This document shows, piece by piece, positions 53,699 through 61,022 of a stretch of 63,476 nucleotides of DNA. The DNA lies in the NCBI GenBank assembly GCA_902778585.1, contig CACYYD010000015.1:1-63476 (forward strand), in the 5' to 3' direction. The translations under genes and the position numbers were made by a program. Position 1 is the first letter of the stretch, and every line of letters starts with the position of its first letter. The notes below the pieces were generated by a model that saw nothing but the letters and a program-made list of their open reading frames with translations, made no database searches and was not told where the DNA came from. Source of the stretch: an uncultured Eubacteriales bacterium. Lineage in GTDB: Bacteria; Bacillota; Clostridia; Peptostreptococcales; Anaerovoracaceae.

Positions 53699-54431
53699 TA
53701 TAGCGAAGGACCTGATGCCACTTTACATAGATGATGTGCTGTCAGAAGAGAGCAAAGAAGCAGTTGAAGAGCATCTGACAGGTTGCGAAGACTGCAGGGA
53801 TTACTATCGCAGGATGCATGATGCAGAACTGCCGGAAGCAGAGGCAACTGCAGATGAAGTCCTTGGTAGACTTGACGAAGCCTTGAGAATAAGAAGGCTT
53901 AAGAGAAGCATGCTGCTCAAACGGATAATAACTATAGCGGTCACCGCTACTGCAGTTGCTTTGATTATTTTGGTCGGAGATATACTGATTTTCCATTATC
54001 AGAGTTATATCCCTTATGAGGAGACCGGAATCAGGATGACTGAGGAAGGGGAGATGTTTGCCGATAAGCCTTACTATAGCTATCACGGGGAGTATTGGGA
54101 CAAGGACAGCGATGGGGACCGCATAGCCATATTCTTTCTGACCAGCAGTTACTATTCAAGAAACTGGGAGAAACAGCCGGATAATAATGTGCAGCATGTC
54201 ATGAAATTTCACGATGCTGAGGATGAAGAGTCTGTAGACAAAGTGTATTACCTTCCAGAAAAATATGTGAAAGAAAACGGGCTTGATGGGTTCTTCTGTA
54301 AACACAATACTATATTCGATAAGATTTACCGGCATAGCTCAAGCATGAGTGATGATCAAATACAGGAGGAAATGGATAAACTGATCACTGAAATTGAAGA
54401 GGAAGCTCCGCTTGTATGGTCTAAAGAGTAA
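53682..54431 (+). CDS. Membrane anti-sigma factor with zinc-finger (zf-HC2) domain
   Basis: 249 aa. The N-terminal anti-sigma zinc module: Cys5, PLYIDDVLSEESKEAVEEHL with His31, then CEDC. A membrane segment follows near residues 81-103 (RIITIAVTATAVALIILVGD), then an outside domain of about 145 residues rich in Tyr, Asp and Glu, not recognised. It should hold the ECF sigma at the membrane until an external signal acts on the outer domain. Note that a PrsW protease is encoded at 11194, but no link is shown. AAGGAGG precedes the ATG, within the sigma 3' end. Confidence 0.85.
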   Translation: MKIHCNIAKDLMPLYIDDVLSEESKEAVEEHLTGCEDCRDYYRRMHDAELPEAEATADEVLGRLDEALRIRRLKRSMLLKRIITIAVTATAVALIILVGDILIFHYQSYIPYEETGIRMTEEGEMFADKPYYSYHGEYWDKDSDGDRIAIFFLTSSYYSRNWEKQPDNNVQHVMKFHDAEDEESVDKVYYLPEKYVKENGLDGFFCKHNTIFDKIYRHSSSMSDDQIQEEMDKLITEIEEEAPLVWSKE

Positions 54432-54519
54432 GTGGTTACAACGATTATGGTAGAATGATTCACGATGGTAAGAATGGTATGGCAACAAAGTAATAAGAGG
54501 AATAATGGATGCAGAAAAT

Positions 54520-54548
54520 CGAGACCGTGGCATGTTGCCACGGTCTCG
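54520..54548 (+). terminator. Terminator of the sigma/anti-sigma operon
   Basis: A 13-bp perfect stem beginning CGAGACCGTGGCA (54520-54532), a 3-nt loop TGT, the complement at 54536-54548, then TTCT. The T-tail is short, but the stem is very stable. Confidence 0.7.
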
Positions 54549-54586
54549 TTCTATCTTGAATAATGATTAGCCAGTGAAGTAACCAA

Positions 54587-54601
54587 TAGTTGCGCTATAG
54601 T
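54587..54601 (+). promoter_or_regulatory. Promoter-like block shared by the two XRE genes (copy 1)
   Basis: TAGTTGCGCTATA (54587-54599) overlaps a TATAGT -10-like box (54596-54601), 60 bp before the first XRE gene. The same 13 bp occur at 56626-56638 before the second XRE gene. Confidence 0.4.
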
Positions 54602-54660
54602 TGGTAGTTGTAAGCAACATCTTTTGATAGAATGCTCTCAAGGAAAAGGAGGATGATTTC

Positions 54661-54990
54661 ATGTATTATGCGACGCTGTGTTTATTTGTGATTCTGATAA
54701 TAACAGTTTTTATAATTGCCCTTATCATCAAAGCCCTTAGAAAGTATATCAACTCAAAGCCTGCACGCGAGGAGAAGAACCAGAATGCAAGGAATCTTGG
54801 AGAAGTGATTCGAGCTTACCGCACAGAGAACAAGATGACACAGGAATTCGTTGCAGAACAATTGGGAGTAAGCAGGCAGGCTGTCTCTAAATGGGAAAGC
54901 GGAGCGAGTGATCCCAGCACGACAAATTTGATTGCCCTGGCAAAGCTGTTCAAGATAGAGCCAGAGGAGCTAATCAGGAGTATTACATAA
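54661..54990 (+). CDS. Membrane-anchored XRE-family regulator
   Basis: 109 aa. One N-terminal membrane segment (YYATLCLFVILIITVFIIAL, about 2-25) is followed by a basic linker and a cytoplasmic XRE HTH (about 44-100): LGEVIRAYRTENKMTQEFVA and EQLGVSRQAVSKWESGASDP. AAAGGAGGATG precedes the ATG. It stands alone between two terminators. It is of the same general type (HTH plus membrane segment) as the protein at 56692, with the order reversed. Target and signal are unknown. Confidence 0.8.
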   Translation: MYYATLCLFVILIITVFIIALIIKALRKYINSKPAREEKNQNARNLGEVIRAYRTENKMTQEFVAEQLGVSRQAVSKWESGASDPSTTNLIALAKLFKIEPEELIRSIT

Positions 54991-55102
54991 CAATTGACTC
55001 AACAGATATATATGTGTGATAATCTAAAAAAAATTAGTGAGTTGGAATTTTGTATTATGAAAACCCTTTTTGCATCTGCAAACGTGAATAATAACAATAC
55101 CA

Positions 55103-55121
55103 CCCTGAACAATCATCAGGG
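55103..55121 (+). promoter_or_regulatory. First leader hairpin before the methyltransferase operon
   Basis: CCCTGA (55103-55108), 7-nt loop, TCAGGG (55116-55121), followed by AGATTCTTTT. It is 84 bp upstream of the larger attenuator-like hairpin. Confidence 0.4.
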
Positions 55122-55204
55122 AGATTCTTTTCGTTCACATATAAGAGGCAAGAAGCGTTGAACAGTACTAAGTAGGTCTTCACCAAAACACGTTACTGAA
55201 GCGA

Positions 55205-55237
55205 AGCTTGTCTCTAAAAGAGGCAGGCTGTTTTTTT
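55205..55237 (+). promoter_or_regulatory. Attenuator-like terminator directly before the methyltransferase gene
   Basis: AGCTTGTCTCT (55205-55215), loop AAA, AGAGGCAGGCT (55219-55229): an 11-bp stem with two G-U pairs, then G and seven T (55231-55237). It ends 13 bp before the ATG, with the RBS CGGAG right behind. A terminator at this spot is likely conditional. Confidence 0.6.
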
Positions 55238-55250
55238 ACGGAGAAGTGAT

Positions 55251-56060
55251 ATGAGCAGGAGAGAGGAAATCGTAAAAACAATATATGAGAACTACTGCGA
55301 AGATGAACGCCTTGAACGTACAAGACATGGCCAGCTGGAGTATCTGACAACGATGACATATATTCACAAGTATCTCAATAATGGTGCGAGGATACTTGAA
55401 ATCGGTGCAGGTACCGGCCGCTACTCTATTGCTCTCGCAAAAGAAGGTTATAATGTCACGGCAGTTGAACTTGTAAATCACAATCTGGATATCCTTCGTC
55501 ACAATGGCTACGGAATTGAGAATCTTACAGCGATGCAGGGCGATGCACTTGACCTATCAATGATCAGTGACGACATGTTTGATTTGACGCTTATCTTTGG
55601 ACCGCTATATCACCTGTATGAGCTTGCAGATCAGCATAAAGCTATTGATGAGGCGATACGAGTTACAAAGCCGGGTGGTGTTATACTGGCCGCGTTTCTT
55701 TCAATATATGCGCTGATGTATACAAACTATCTATATGATGGGTTTAAAGGTGGACTTGAAGAGAATTTCACCGATGATTATCGGGTGAGACATTTTGAAG
55801 ATCAGCTGTTCACGGGCTTTGACATTGCTGAATTTGAAGACTTGTTCTCAGATAAACCCGTTTCCTGGCTTAAGACCATAGCTGCTGACAGTATTCTTGA
55901 ATACGGCCAAAGATGGAGCGGACTTGAAATGAATGATAAAGATTTCGAAATATTTACAAGATATCACCTTGCAACATGCGAGGTAAGGGAATTGCTTGGA
56001 AGTTCAAGCCATCTGATATATATCTGCAGAAAACCACAGGGGAGGAGACCAGCGATATGA
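55251..56060 (+). CDS. Class I SAM-dependent methyltransferase
   Basis: 269 aa. Motif I RILEIGAGTGRYSIALAKEG (about residues 43-62), acidic ribose contact VELVN, DLTLIFGPLYHLYE and VTKPGGVILAAF follow the usual order. The substrate is not identifiable; small molecule methylation is as likely as antibiotic or RNA modification. CGGAG lies in front of the ATG, right after a conditional-looking terminator. It overlaps the GNAT gene (ATGA), so the two make one unit. The paired methyltransferase and acetyltransferase behind an attenuator resemble drug-modification cargo, which is inference. Confidence 0.82.
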   Translation: MSRREEIVKTIYENYCEDERLERTRHGQLEYLTTMTYIHKYLNNGARILEIGAGTGRYSIALAKEGYNVTAVELVNHNLDILRHNGYGIENLTAMQGDALDLSMISDDMFDLTLIFGPLYHLYELADQHKAIDEAIRVTKPGGVILAAFLSIYALMYTNYLYDGFKGGLEENFTDDYRVRHFEDQLFTGFDIAEFEDLFSDKPVSWLKTIAADSILEYGQRWSGLEMNDKDFEIFTRYHLATCEVRELLGSSSHLIYICRKPQGRRPAI

Positions 56061-56584
56061 GCATTAAACTTATAAGACCATCGATCGAATACGCAGATCA
56101 GGTAATGCAGTATAGAGACATTATGCAGGCAAATGGCGATAGTTTGGATGGCTGCGCTGATCTTGGTGATTGCAGAACTTTTTTTGAATGGATGGATTTC
56201 GAGAGAAGGCTGAAAGCAAAATATGGAGACGGATATGTACCTTCTGAGTTATATCTTGCAGTCAGATCTTCCGATAATAAACTTGTTGGCATGATCGATT
56301 ACCGTCTTCGCCTCACACCATTTCTGATGCAATACGGTGGAAATATAGGCTATAGTGTGTTGCCATCTGAACGAAGAAAAGGATATGCGTCAGAAATGCT
56401 TAAAATGTTGCTTGCCATATGCAGGGATCATGGAGAGCGCAAAGTGCTGGTAACATGTGATAAGAGTAATGAAGCATCAAGGAAAACAATTACTAAAAAT
56501 GGTGGAGCCCTGGAAAATGAGATAGAACTTGACGGCGAAATCGGCAGCAATGAAATCATTCAAAGATTCTGGATCAAGTTATAA
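56057..56584 (+). CDS. GNAT family N-acetyltransferase
   Basis: 175 aa. The acetyl-CoA loop is in IGYSVLPSERRKGYASEMLK (about 99-118), with VLVTCDKSNEASRKTITKNG after it, typical of RimJ/RimL-like or small-molecule GNATs. The frame is open from 55976, but the ATG at 56057 has GGGGAGGAG upstream and overlaps the methyltransferase stop codon. The acceptor is unknown. Confidence 0.82.
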   Translation: MSIKLIRPSIEYADQVMQYRDIMQANGDSLDGCADLGDCRTFFEWMDFERRLKAKYGDGYVPSELYLAVRSSDNKLVGMIDYRLRLTPFLMQYGGNIGYSVLPSERRKGYASEMLKMLLAICRDHGERKVLVTCDKSNEASRKTITKNGGALENEIELDGEIGSNEIIQRFWIKL

Positions 56585-56625
56585 TTTGCTTTGTACTCTA
56601 CGGTTCGTTTAGATGCTTCTGCGTT

Positions 56626-56640
56626 TAGTTGCGCTATAAT
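56626..56640 (+). promoter_or_regulatory. Promoter-like block shared by the two XRE genes (copy 2)
   Basis: TAGTTGCGCTATA (56626-56638) overlapping TATAAT (56635-56640), about 50 bp before the second XRE gene. Identical 13 bp at 54587-54599. Confidence 0.4.
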
Positions 56641-56691
56641 TCAAGTATAGCTTATACAATTAAAGACTGCTTTGTTTTGGAGCGAGCATAA

Positions 56692-57891
56692 ATGATTGAT
56701 CAGAAGAAAATAGGTGCATTTATAAGGACCTTGAGAAAAGAAAAGAATATGACTCAGCAGGAGCTGGCAGACAAGCTTGGTGTTAGTGATAAGGCTGTAA
56801 GTAAATGGGAGAATGGCAGGGGGTTGCCAGACTATTCTTTATTGAGCCCGCTTTGCGAACTACTTGAGGTTACACCTTCAGAATTGATCAAAGGTGAGGC
56901 TCAGACAGATAGAAGTAATGCGGATGCTAATGAATTACACAACGCTGTTATCAGCTATGACATTGATCTGGAAGATCCGTTGTTTGAAGAATATAAGATC
57001 TATCGAAAACGCATGTTGAGAGTTAAAGCAATTGCTAAAGCAGTTTTGATCATGGCTGTAACGGTGTTTGCGGTATACCTAATGATAGATATGGATCAGC
57101 TCAAAATGATACCTGAGGAAGTATATCCTTCTTATCAGTGGGAAGTCCCTCAATTAGAAATAGAAACCGACGGAGATGAGCTTACGATATTATGGAAACC
57201 AATTAAGGACGAAGAATCATTCAGCAGTTATGAATTGTACTCAGCTGAAGATAAGGATGGTGAATATGATCTTATAGCAGTAGTAAACAAAAGCAGGCAC
57301 ATGGAAGATGGAAAGTATGTATATAAATCCGAAATGCCGAATGGTTTGATGTGGTATAAAGCCTGTGCAGTATCGGACAAAGGCAATACCCAATATGGCA
57401 CAGCAATACCGATGCTGCACACATCCGGCAGGATTGTGGATGTGAAGGAAGTTGGTGACAAATGGCTGGTGGAAGCCGAAATCAGCAATTATACAGACCT
57501 TGATCTCTGGCTTTCTACTGACTCAGCGAATCCGGATCGACCATGGGATATCGTTACTGCTATTGGGACAAAGGCTTATAAATCTGAGGAAAAGGTTGAC
57601 TTGTTTGATACTGCGCTTTGCGATAGCAGTGGAGCATCTTTAGTGCCTTATATGAAAATAATAAGAGGAACTAAGAAGCAGCCGGTCTATTTTCTGATCA
57701 AGGGCCAGGGCCTTGGCAAGTATGATATAAATGGTTGCTATGTAAGTATTCGTACAATTGGACTGGATTATCGACAGCCAATATCAGATGAGGAAAACCC
57801 GCCTGACGATATGCCGATGTTTACCATAAATTACAATCGGAACCCAGATAATTACTATTGCGGAGCAAATTGGTTTCTTGATGAAATGTGA
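56692..57891 (+). CDS. Transmembrane XRE regulator with an extracytoplasmic domain
   Basis: 399 aa. XRE HTH at residues 6-62 (IGAFIRTLRKEKNMTQQELA, DKLGVSDKAVSKWENGRGLP). A linker to about 110 and one membrane segment (AIAKAVLIMAVTVFAVYLMI, about 113-132) follow. The remaining 265 residues lie outside, with fibronectin-like features: YQWEVPQLEIETDGDELTIL, SYELYSAEDKDGEYDLIAVV and GLMWYKACAVSDKGNTQYGT. This makes it a one-component membrane sensor-regulator; the ligand is unknown. It ends just before the 24-bp repeat at 57893. Confidence 0.8.
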   Translation: MIDQKKIGAFIRTLRKEKNMTQQELADKLGVSDKAVSKWENGRGLPDYSLLSPLCELLEVTPSELIKGEAQTDRSNADANELHNAVISYDIDLEDPLFEEYKIYRKRMLRVKAIAKAVLIMAVTVFAVYLMIDMDQLKMIPEEVYPSYQWEVPQLEIETDGDELTILWKPIKDEESFSSYELYSAEDKDGEYDLIAVVNKSRHMEDGKYVYKSEMPNGLMWYKACAVSDKGNTQYGTAIPMLHTSGRIVDVKEVGDKWLVEAEISNYTDLDLWLSTDSANPDRPWDIVTAIGTKAYKSEEKVDLFDTALCDSSGASLVPYMKIIRGTKKQPVYFLIKGQGLGKYDINGCYVSIRTIGLDYRQPISDEENPPDDMPMFTINYNRNPDNYYCGANWFLDEM

Positions 57892-57892
57892 G

Positions 57893-57916
57893 GATGATTA
57901 GATGAATGATTAGATG
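57893..57916 (+). repeat. 24-bp repeat, left flank of the DinJ/YafQ-GNAT cassette
   Basis: Two TGATTAGATG words 12 bp apart. All 24 bases are identical to 59046-59069. Together the two copies frame 1129 bp containing the toxin-antitoxin pair and a GNAT gene. Confidence 0.7.
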
Positions 57917-57938
57917 TTAAAACTCGGCCGCGCTCTGA

Positions 57939-57973
57939 TTGACAATGTAAACTATTCGTAGTAAAATTGTCAA
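57939..57973 (+). promoter_or_regulatory. Toxin-antitoxin promoter with overlapping operator
   Basis: TTGACA (57939-57944), 17 bp, TAAAAT (57962-57967). An inverted repeat TTGACAAT (57939-57946) / ATTGTCAA (57966-57973) covers both promoter boxes, as expected for autorepression by the DinJ or DinJ-YafQ complex. Confidence 0.75.
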
Positions 57974-57996
57974 AAATAGAAAGGGGATAATGTGAC

Positions 57997-58275
57997 ATGG
58001 CTGCAACAACACCAACTCAAATCAGAATAGATAAAAATGTAAAAGAACAGGCAAATGCGCTGTTTGCTAATCTTGGTCTTGATATGTCCAGCGCAGTTAA
58101 TATGTTCCTTCGTCAGTGTATACTTCGCGGCGGGCTTCCTTTTGCTGTAGAAATGCCCCAGTATAATCAGGAAACTTTGAATGCCATGACTGAAGCCAGA
58201 AAGATCTCTAGAGATTCTTCTGTTTCTGGCTACAACAATATGGCTGATCTTATAAGTGCTCTTGAGGAGGACTAG
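57997..58275 (+). CDS. dinJ: RelB/DinJ family antitoxin
   Basis: 92 aa. The N-terminal ribbon-helix-helix TPTQIRIDKNVKEQANALFA, NLGLDMSSAVNMFLRQCILR matches DinJ; the C-terminal half should wrap the toxin. It binds its own promoter and neutralises YafQ. AAAGGGG precedes the ATG at 57997. The toxin ATG follows directly after the stop codon (TAGATG), so the two are coupled. On a mobile element such a pair would favour element retention. Confidence 0.9.
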   Translation: MAATTPTQIRIDKNVKEQANALFANLGLDMSSAVNMFLRQCILRGGLPFAVEMPQYNQETLNAMTEARKISRDSSVSGYNNMADLISALEED

Positions 58276-58554
58276 ATGTATACCATTAAGTTCACCAGCG
58301 CATATAAGAAAAGTTATAAGCGAATAAGCAAACGCGGGTATGATTTGTCGCTGCTCAATGATGTAGTTGATATGCTTCGGAGAGGCGTAGAATTACCAGA
58401 GCAGTACCGCGATCATATCCTTCAGGGTGAGTATAAAGGCTTTCATGAGTGCCATATAAAGCCGGACTGGCTTTTAATATATCTTATAGAAGAAGACATA
58501 ATTACGTTAACACTGGTCAATACCGGAACGCATGCAGATTTATTTAAGCTTTAA
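58276..58554 (+). CDS. yafQ: YafQ family mRNA interferase toxin
   Basis: 92 aa, RelE/ParE superfamily. The core LQGEYKGFHECHIKPDWLLI (about 54-73) and the C-terminal NTGTHADLF with the catalytic His are both present, so the toxin looks intact. It cleaves mRNA on the ribosome in the known E. coli system. GAGGAGG lies within the antitoxin 3' end. Its TAA overlaps the ATG of the next GNAT gene. Confidence 0.9.
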   Translation: MYTIKFTSAYKKSYKRISKRGYDLSLLNDVVDMLRRGVELPEQYRDHILQGEYKGFHECHIKPDWLLIYLIEEDIITLTLVNTGTHADLFKL

Positions 58555-59054
58555 TGATTAGATTTGAAGAAATAACAAACAAAAATATATGGAAGGTATG
58601 TGCGCTCGAGCCATTTGAAGAGCAAAAGGATTTCGTTGCAGATAATATACAGAGTCTTGCAGAAGCATATGCTACGAGAAATGAGGGTAATAATGCCTTA
58701 CCTTTGGCTGTATATAATGACGACGTGCTTATTGGATTTATTATGATCGGCAAAGGTACCGTGGGTAATGAAGATGAGAGCGATCTTATCAAGGAGAACT
58801 ACTGCCTTTGGCGTTTTATGATCGATAAGCAGTTTCAGAACCAAGGCCTGGGAAAGCAGACCCTTGATGCTGCAATAGCTTTGATCCGCACGTTCCCTTT
58901 TGGTGAGTCAGAAAAAGTATGGCTGTCATATGAGCCTGAAAACACCCGTGCAAGGGATATATATGGCAAGTATGGTTTCCTGGAGAACGGAGAAATGTGT
59001 GGCAATGAAATAGTGGCTGTGTACGAACTGCTTGACGAGAACTGCGATGATTAG
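58554..59054 (+). CDS. GNAT family N-acetyltransferase (spermidine/GCN5-like)
   Basis: 166 aa. The acetyl-CoA loop is FMIDKQFQNQGLGKQTLDAA (about 92-111), and VWLSYEPENTRARDIYGKYG (about 122-141) is the next block. The N-terminus MIRFEEITNKNIWKVCALEP and the DAFIMIGKG-type strand fit the spermine/spermidine acetyltransferase-like group. It is coupled to yafQ by a TAATG overlap, so it is transcribed with the toxin-antitoxin pair; GNAT-toxin combinations exist, but here the toxin is YafQ, so the GNAT may simply be cargo. Its stop codon lies inside the second 24-bp repeat. Confidence 0.8.
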   Translation: MIRFEEITNKNIWKVCALEPFEEQKDFVADNIQSLAEAYATRNEGNNALPLAVYNDDVLIGFIMIGKGTVGNEDESDLIKENYCLWRFMIDKQFQNQGLGKQTLDAAIALIRTFPFGESEKVWLSYEPENTRARDIYGKYGFLENGEMCGNEIVAVYELLDENCDD

Positions 59055-59069
59055 ATGAATGATTAGATG
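59046..59069 (+). repeat. 24-bp repeat, right flank of the cassette and arm site of att copy 2
   Basis: Identical to 57893-57916; holds two TGATTAGATG words 12 bp apart. It begins the ~100-bp right-end segment (59046-59151), which is closely matched at 61994-62099. Confidence 0.7.
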
Positions 59070-59127
59070 GGAAAGTGATGGCGTGCAACCTCCTCTCTTC
59101 TCAAGGCTTGCAGGCTGAGCGTCGCGA

Positions 59128-59151
59128 TTCGATCCCCCTACGCTCCACCAC
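59128..59151 (+). repeat. att direct repeat, copy 2
   Basis: Identical to 47466-47489. Right end of the first element and left end of the second. It is preceded by the right-arm sequence TGCAACCTCC...AAGGCTTGCAGG rather than by a tRNA. Confidence 0.88.
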
Positions 59152-59157
59152 AGTCAC

Positions 59158-59201
59158 AAGGAGGGGCCCATCTGTCCGAAGGACTGATGGGAAGATCCCT
59201 T
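59158..59201 (+). other. Structured segment at the left end of the islet
   Basis: CCCATC (59167-59172) pairs with GATGGG (59186-59191), with an inner TCC/GGA pair; outer AAGG (59158-59161) and CCTT (59198-59201) can also pair. About 60 bp here (59152-59211) have no counterpart next to att copy 1. Role unknown. Confidence 0.35.
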
Positions 59202-59217
59202 ATGACATTACCACACC

Positions 59218-59252
59218 AGACCCGTTGAAAAATCAACGGGTCTATTCTTTTG
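59218..59252 (+). terminator. Second copy of the tRNA-type terminator
   Basis: AGACCCGTTGA, AAAA, TCAACGGGTCT (59218-59243), then ATTCTTTTG. Nearly identical to 47491-47524. It also faces the end of the leftward alpha-glucosidase gene. Confidence 0.75.
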
Positions 59253-59299
59253 GCAGTGGTTGGCTGTGATTAAAAGAAGTTCTCTTCTGAATAACTTGA

Positions 59300-60880
59300 T
59301 TATTTGATCACTGCAAATGATTGTGCTCCTGTGCTTATGATTCCTTCCCTTAAAGAGATATCGCCGATTTCAAACAGAACATCGCCCTGGAGATGCATGG
59401 CCACATTTTGGGGAAGGGTGACATCGAGTTCTTTGCCTTCAGGGTTTACGACGCACAAGAGCGCTCCTCTGCGGTAAACGAAAGGCTTACCTGCGTCACT
59501 GCAAACTATATACAGAGGAGCATCCGCCTGAAGCTCTTCTTCCTGATGGCGAAGCGCTATGATCGAACGTACGGTATTGAGCAGCGAATCCGGGTCGCTT
59601 TCCTGTGAAGCTACTGTAGGAGCATCTGCAGAATCATCGATCGGAAGATATATATCAGATGCGTCAGCGGTTGAAAAGCCAAGATTTGCACTATCATCCC
59701 ACTGCATTGGCGTTCTTGATCCGGTACGGAAGTAACCGCCTTCTTTGGTTGGCACTTCGAGATATTTCATTCCGATTTCATCACCATAGTACAGGAATGG
59801 TACACCGGGCATTGTAAAAATGAATGCATAGGCCAGCTTGAGCTCTTCTTCGCCAAGACTGTATCTCGGACGGATTGTATCGTGATTACATGTCAGCATA
59901 GAGATATATCCGAGATCCTTAGTATTTTCGTACCGACTGAGGTATTGACCGAGAAAACGGTTGATGTTTCCGCCGGCATCTTTTTTGAAATAGCTGTGAT
60001 CCTCACAGTTTCGATCACCATGGATGCTTCCTCCGTTATTGTAGTAATCGCGCATAAGGGTAGAGTAGCCGCCACCCGGCTCATTAAGATAAAAGTCCAT
60101 ATCAAAACCGGCGCGCAGCGCGAGAGATGGATCATTCCATTCTGATACCATTGCCGCATCCGGGAATTCCTGATCAAGCATGCGGCGTATATCGTGCCAT
60201 ACTTCGCTGGTCCCGCTCTTCTTTTCATCATCATTTTTGACCAGAGAGGCGGCCATATCCACACGGAACCCATCACATCCGTGAGAAAGCCAGAAGCGCA
60301 TTACATCTTTGATAGCTTCACGAGTAGCCAATGCGGATGCATCACGAAAACTCTTCTGCCATGGCCCGGTAGTTTTGTAGAAGCCGTAGTTGAGAGCAGG
60401 CTGACACTTGAAGAAGTTCAGGATATAGCAGGCACTGCGTTCACTTTCTCCGCCAATGTATGGGAGCCCGTCAGTTCCCTGGAAGCAGAAATCAGTCCAG
60501 ATAAAACGGTCGGTGTACTCGTTCTTCTCAGCCTTCTGGCTTTCGAGGAACCAAGGGTGCTCTTCGGATGTGTGACCCGGTACGAGGTCGAGCAGCACCC
60601 GGATGCCACTCTTATGAGCCTCATCAAAGAGATTGTAAAGATCCTCATTTGTACCGTAGCGTGGCGCTACTTTTTTGTAGTCACGCACATCATATCCGGC
60701 ATCCTTGAAAGGTGAGTCATAGCACGGATTGATCCAAAGCGCATTGCATCCAAGACTTTTGATATAGTCCAGTTTTTGGATAATCCCATTTATATCGCCA
60801 ATACCGTCACCATTTGAATCTTTGAAAGACTGCGGATATATCTCATAAAAAACTGCATCTTTTAACCACTCTGCTGCCAT
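59300..60880 (-). CDS. GH13 alpha-glucosidase (oligo-alpha-glucosidase type)
   Basis: 526 aa, no signal peptide, so cytoplasmic hydrolysis of short alpha-glucosides. AVFYEIYPQSFKDSNGDGIG opens the barrel; LWINPCYDSPFKDAGYDVRD, LLDLVPGHTS, the nucleophile motif GFRVDMAAS, the general acid in MVSEWNDP, and TCNHDTIRPR are in order. The insert after SEWNDPSLALRAGF and the MPGVPFLYYGDEIGM block fit exo-acting alpha-glucosidases; trehalose or sucrose specificity cannot be excluded. GGGAGG precedes the ATG. It is divergent from the AraC gene, which is the likely regulator. Confidence 0.9.
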   Translation of the reverse strand: MAAEWLKDAVFYEIYPQSFKDSNGDGIGDINGIIQKLDYIKSLGCNALWINPCYDSPFKDAGYDVRDYKKVAPRYGTNEDLYNLFDEAHKSGIRVLLDLVPGHTSEEHPWFLESQKAEKNEYTDRFIWTDFCFQGTDGLPYIGGESERSACYILNFFKCQPALNYGFYKTTGPWQKSFRDASALATREAIKDVMRFWLSHGCDGFRVDMAASLVKNDDEKKSGTSEVWHDIRRMLDQEFPDAAMVSEWNDPSLALRAGFDMDFYLNEPGGGYSTLMRDYYNNGGSIHGDRNCEDHSYFKKDAGGNINRFLGQYLSRYENTKDLGYISMLTCNHDTIRPRYSLGEEELKLAYAFIFTMPGVPFLYYGDEIGMKYLEVPTKEGGYFRTGSRTPMQWDDSANLGFSTADASDIYLPIDDSADAPTVASQESDPDSLLNTVRSIIALRHQEEELQADAPLYIVCSDAGKPFVYRRGALLCVVNPEGKELDVTLPQNVAMHLQGDVLFEIGDISLREGIISTGAQSFAVIK

Positions 60881-60937
60881 TTGCTTTGTCCTCCCTGTAA
60901 TCGCTCACTTAATTCTTTTTCTACGATAGTGGTTCTG

Positions 60938-60966
60938 TTGAACTATTATTAATATAATGATACAAT
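60938..60966 (+). promoter_or_regulatory. Promoter of the araC-type gene
   Basis: TTGAAC (60938-60943), 17 bp, TACAAT (60961-60966), 57 bp before the ATG, in the 142-bp divergent region shared with the alpha-glucosidase gene. TTCTGTT (60933-60939) recurs inverted as AACAGAA (61013-61019), a possible operator pair. Confidence 0.6.
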
Positions 60967-61022
60967 ACACCAACAAAAACGCCGTAAACTACTAAAATTG
61001 AGCTAAAAACTAACAGAATCCT

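Larger units (their letters stand above)
47466..59151. mobile_element. Integrative mobilizable element in tRNA-Ala (about 11.7 kb)
   Basis: Bounded by 24-bp copies of the tRNA-Ala 3' end at 47466-47489 and 59128-59151. The left part, on the minus strand, holds a typical IME backbone: tyrosine integrase, RepA-type helicase, sigma-like protein, MobV relaxase, small Cys-rich protein. The right part holds cargo on the plus strand: ECF sigma/anti-sigma, membrane XRE regulators, methyltransferase + GNAT, DinJ/YafQ + GNAT. No coupling or secretion genes are present, so transfer would need a helper. The integrase seems defective (see its entry). The cargo looks lower in GC than the flanking chromosome. 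Confidence 0.85.
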
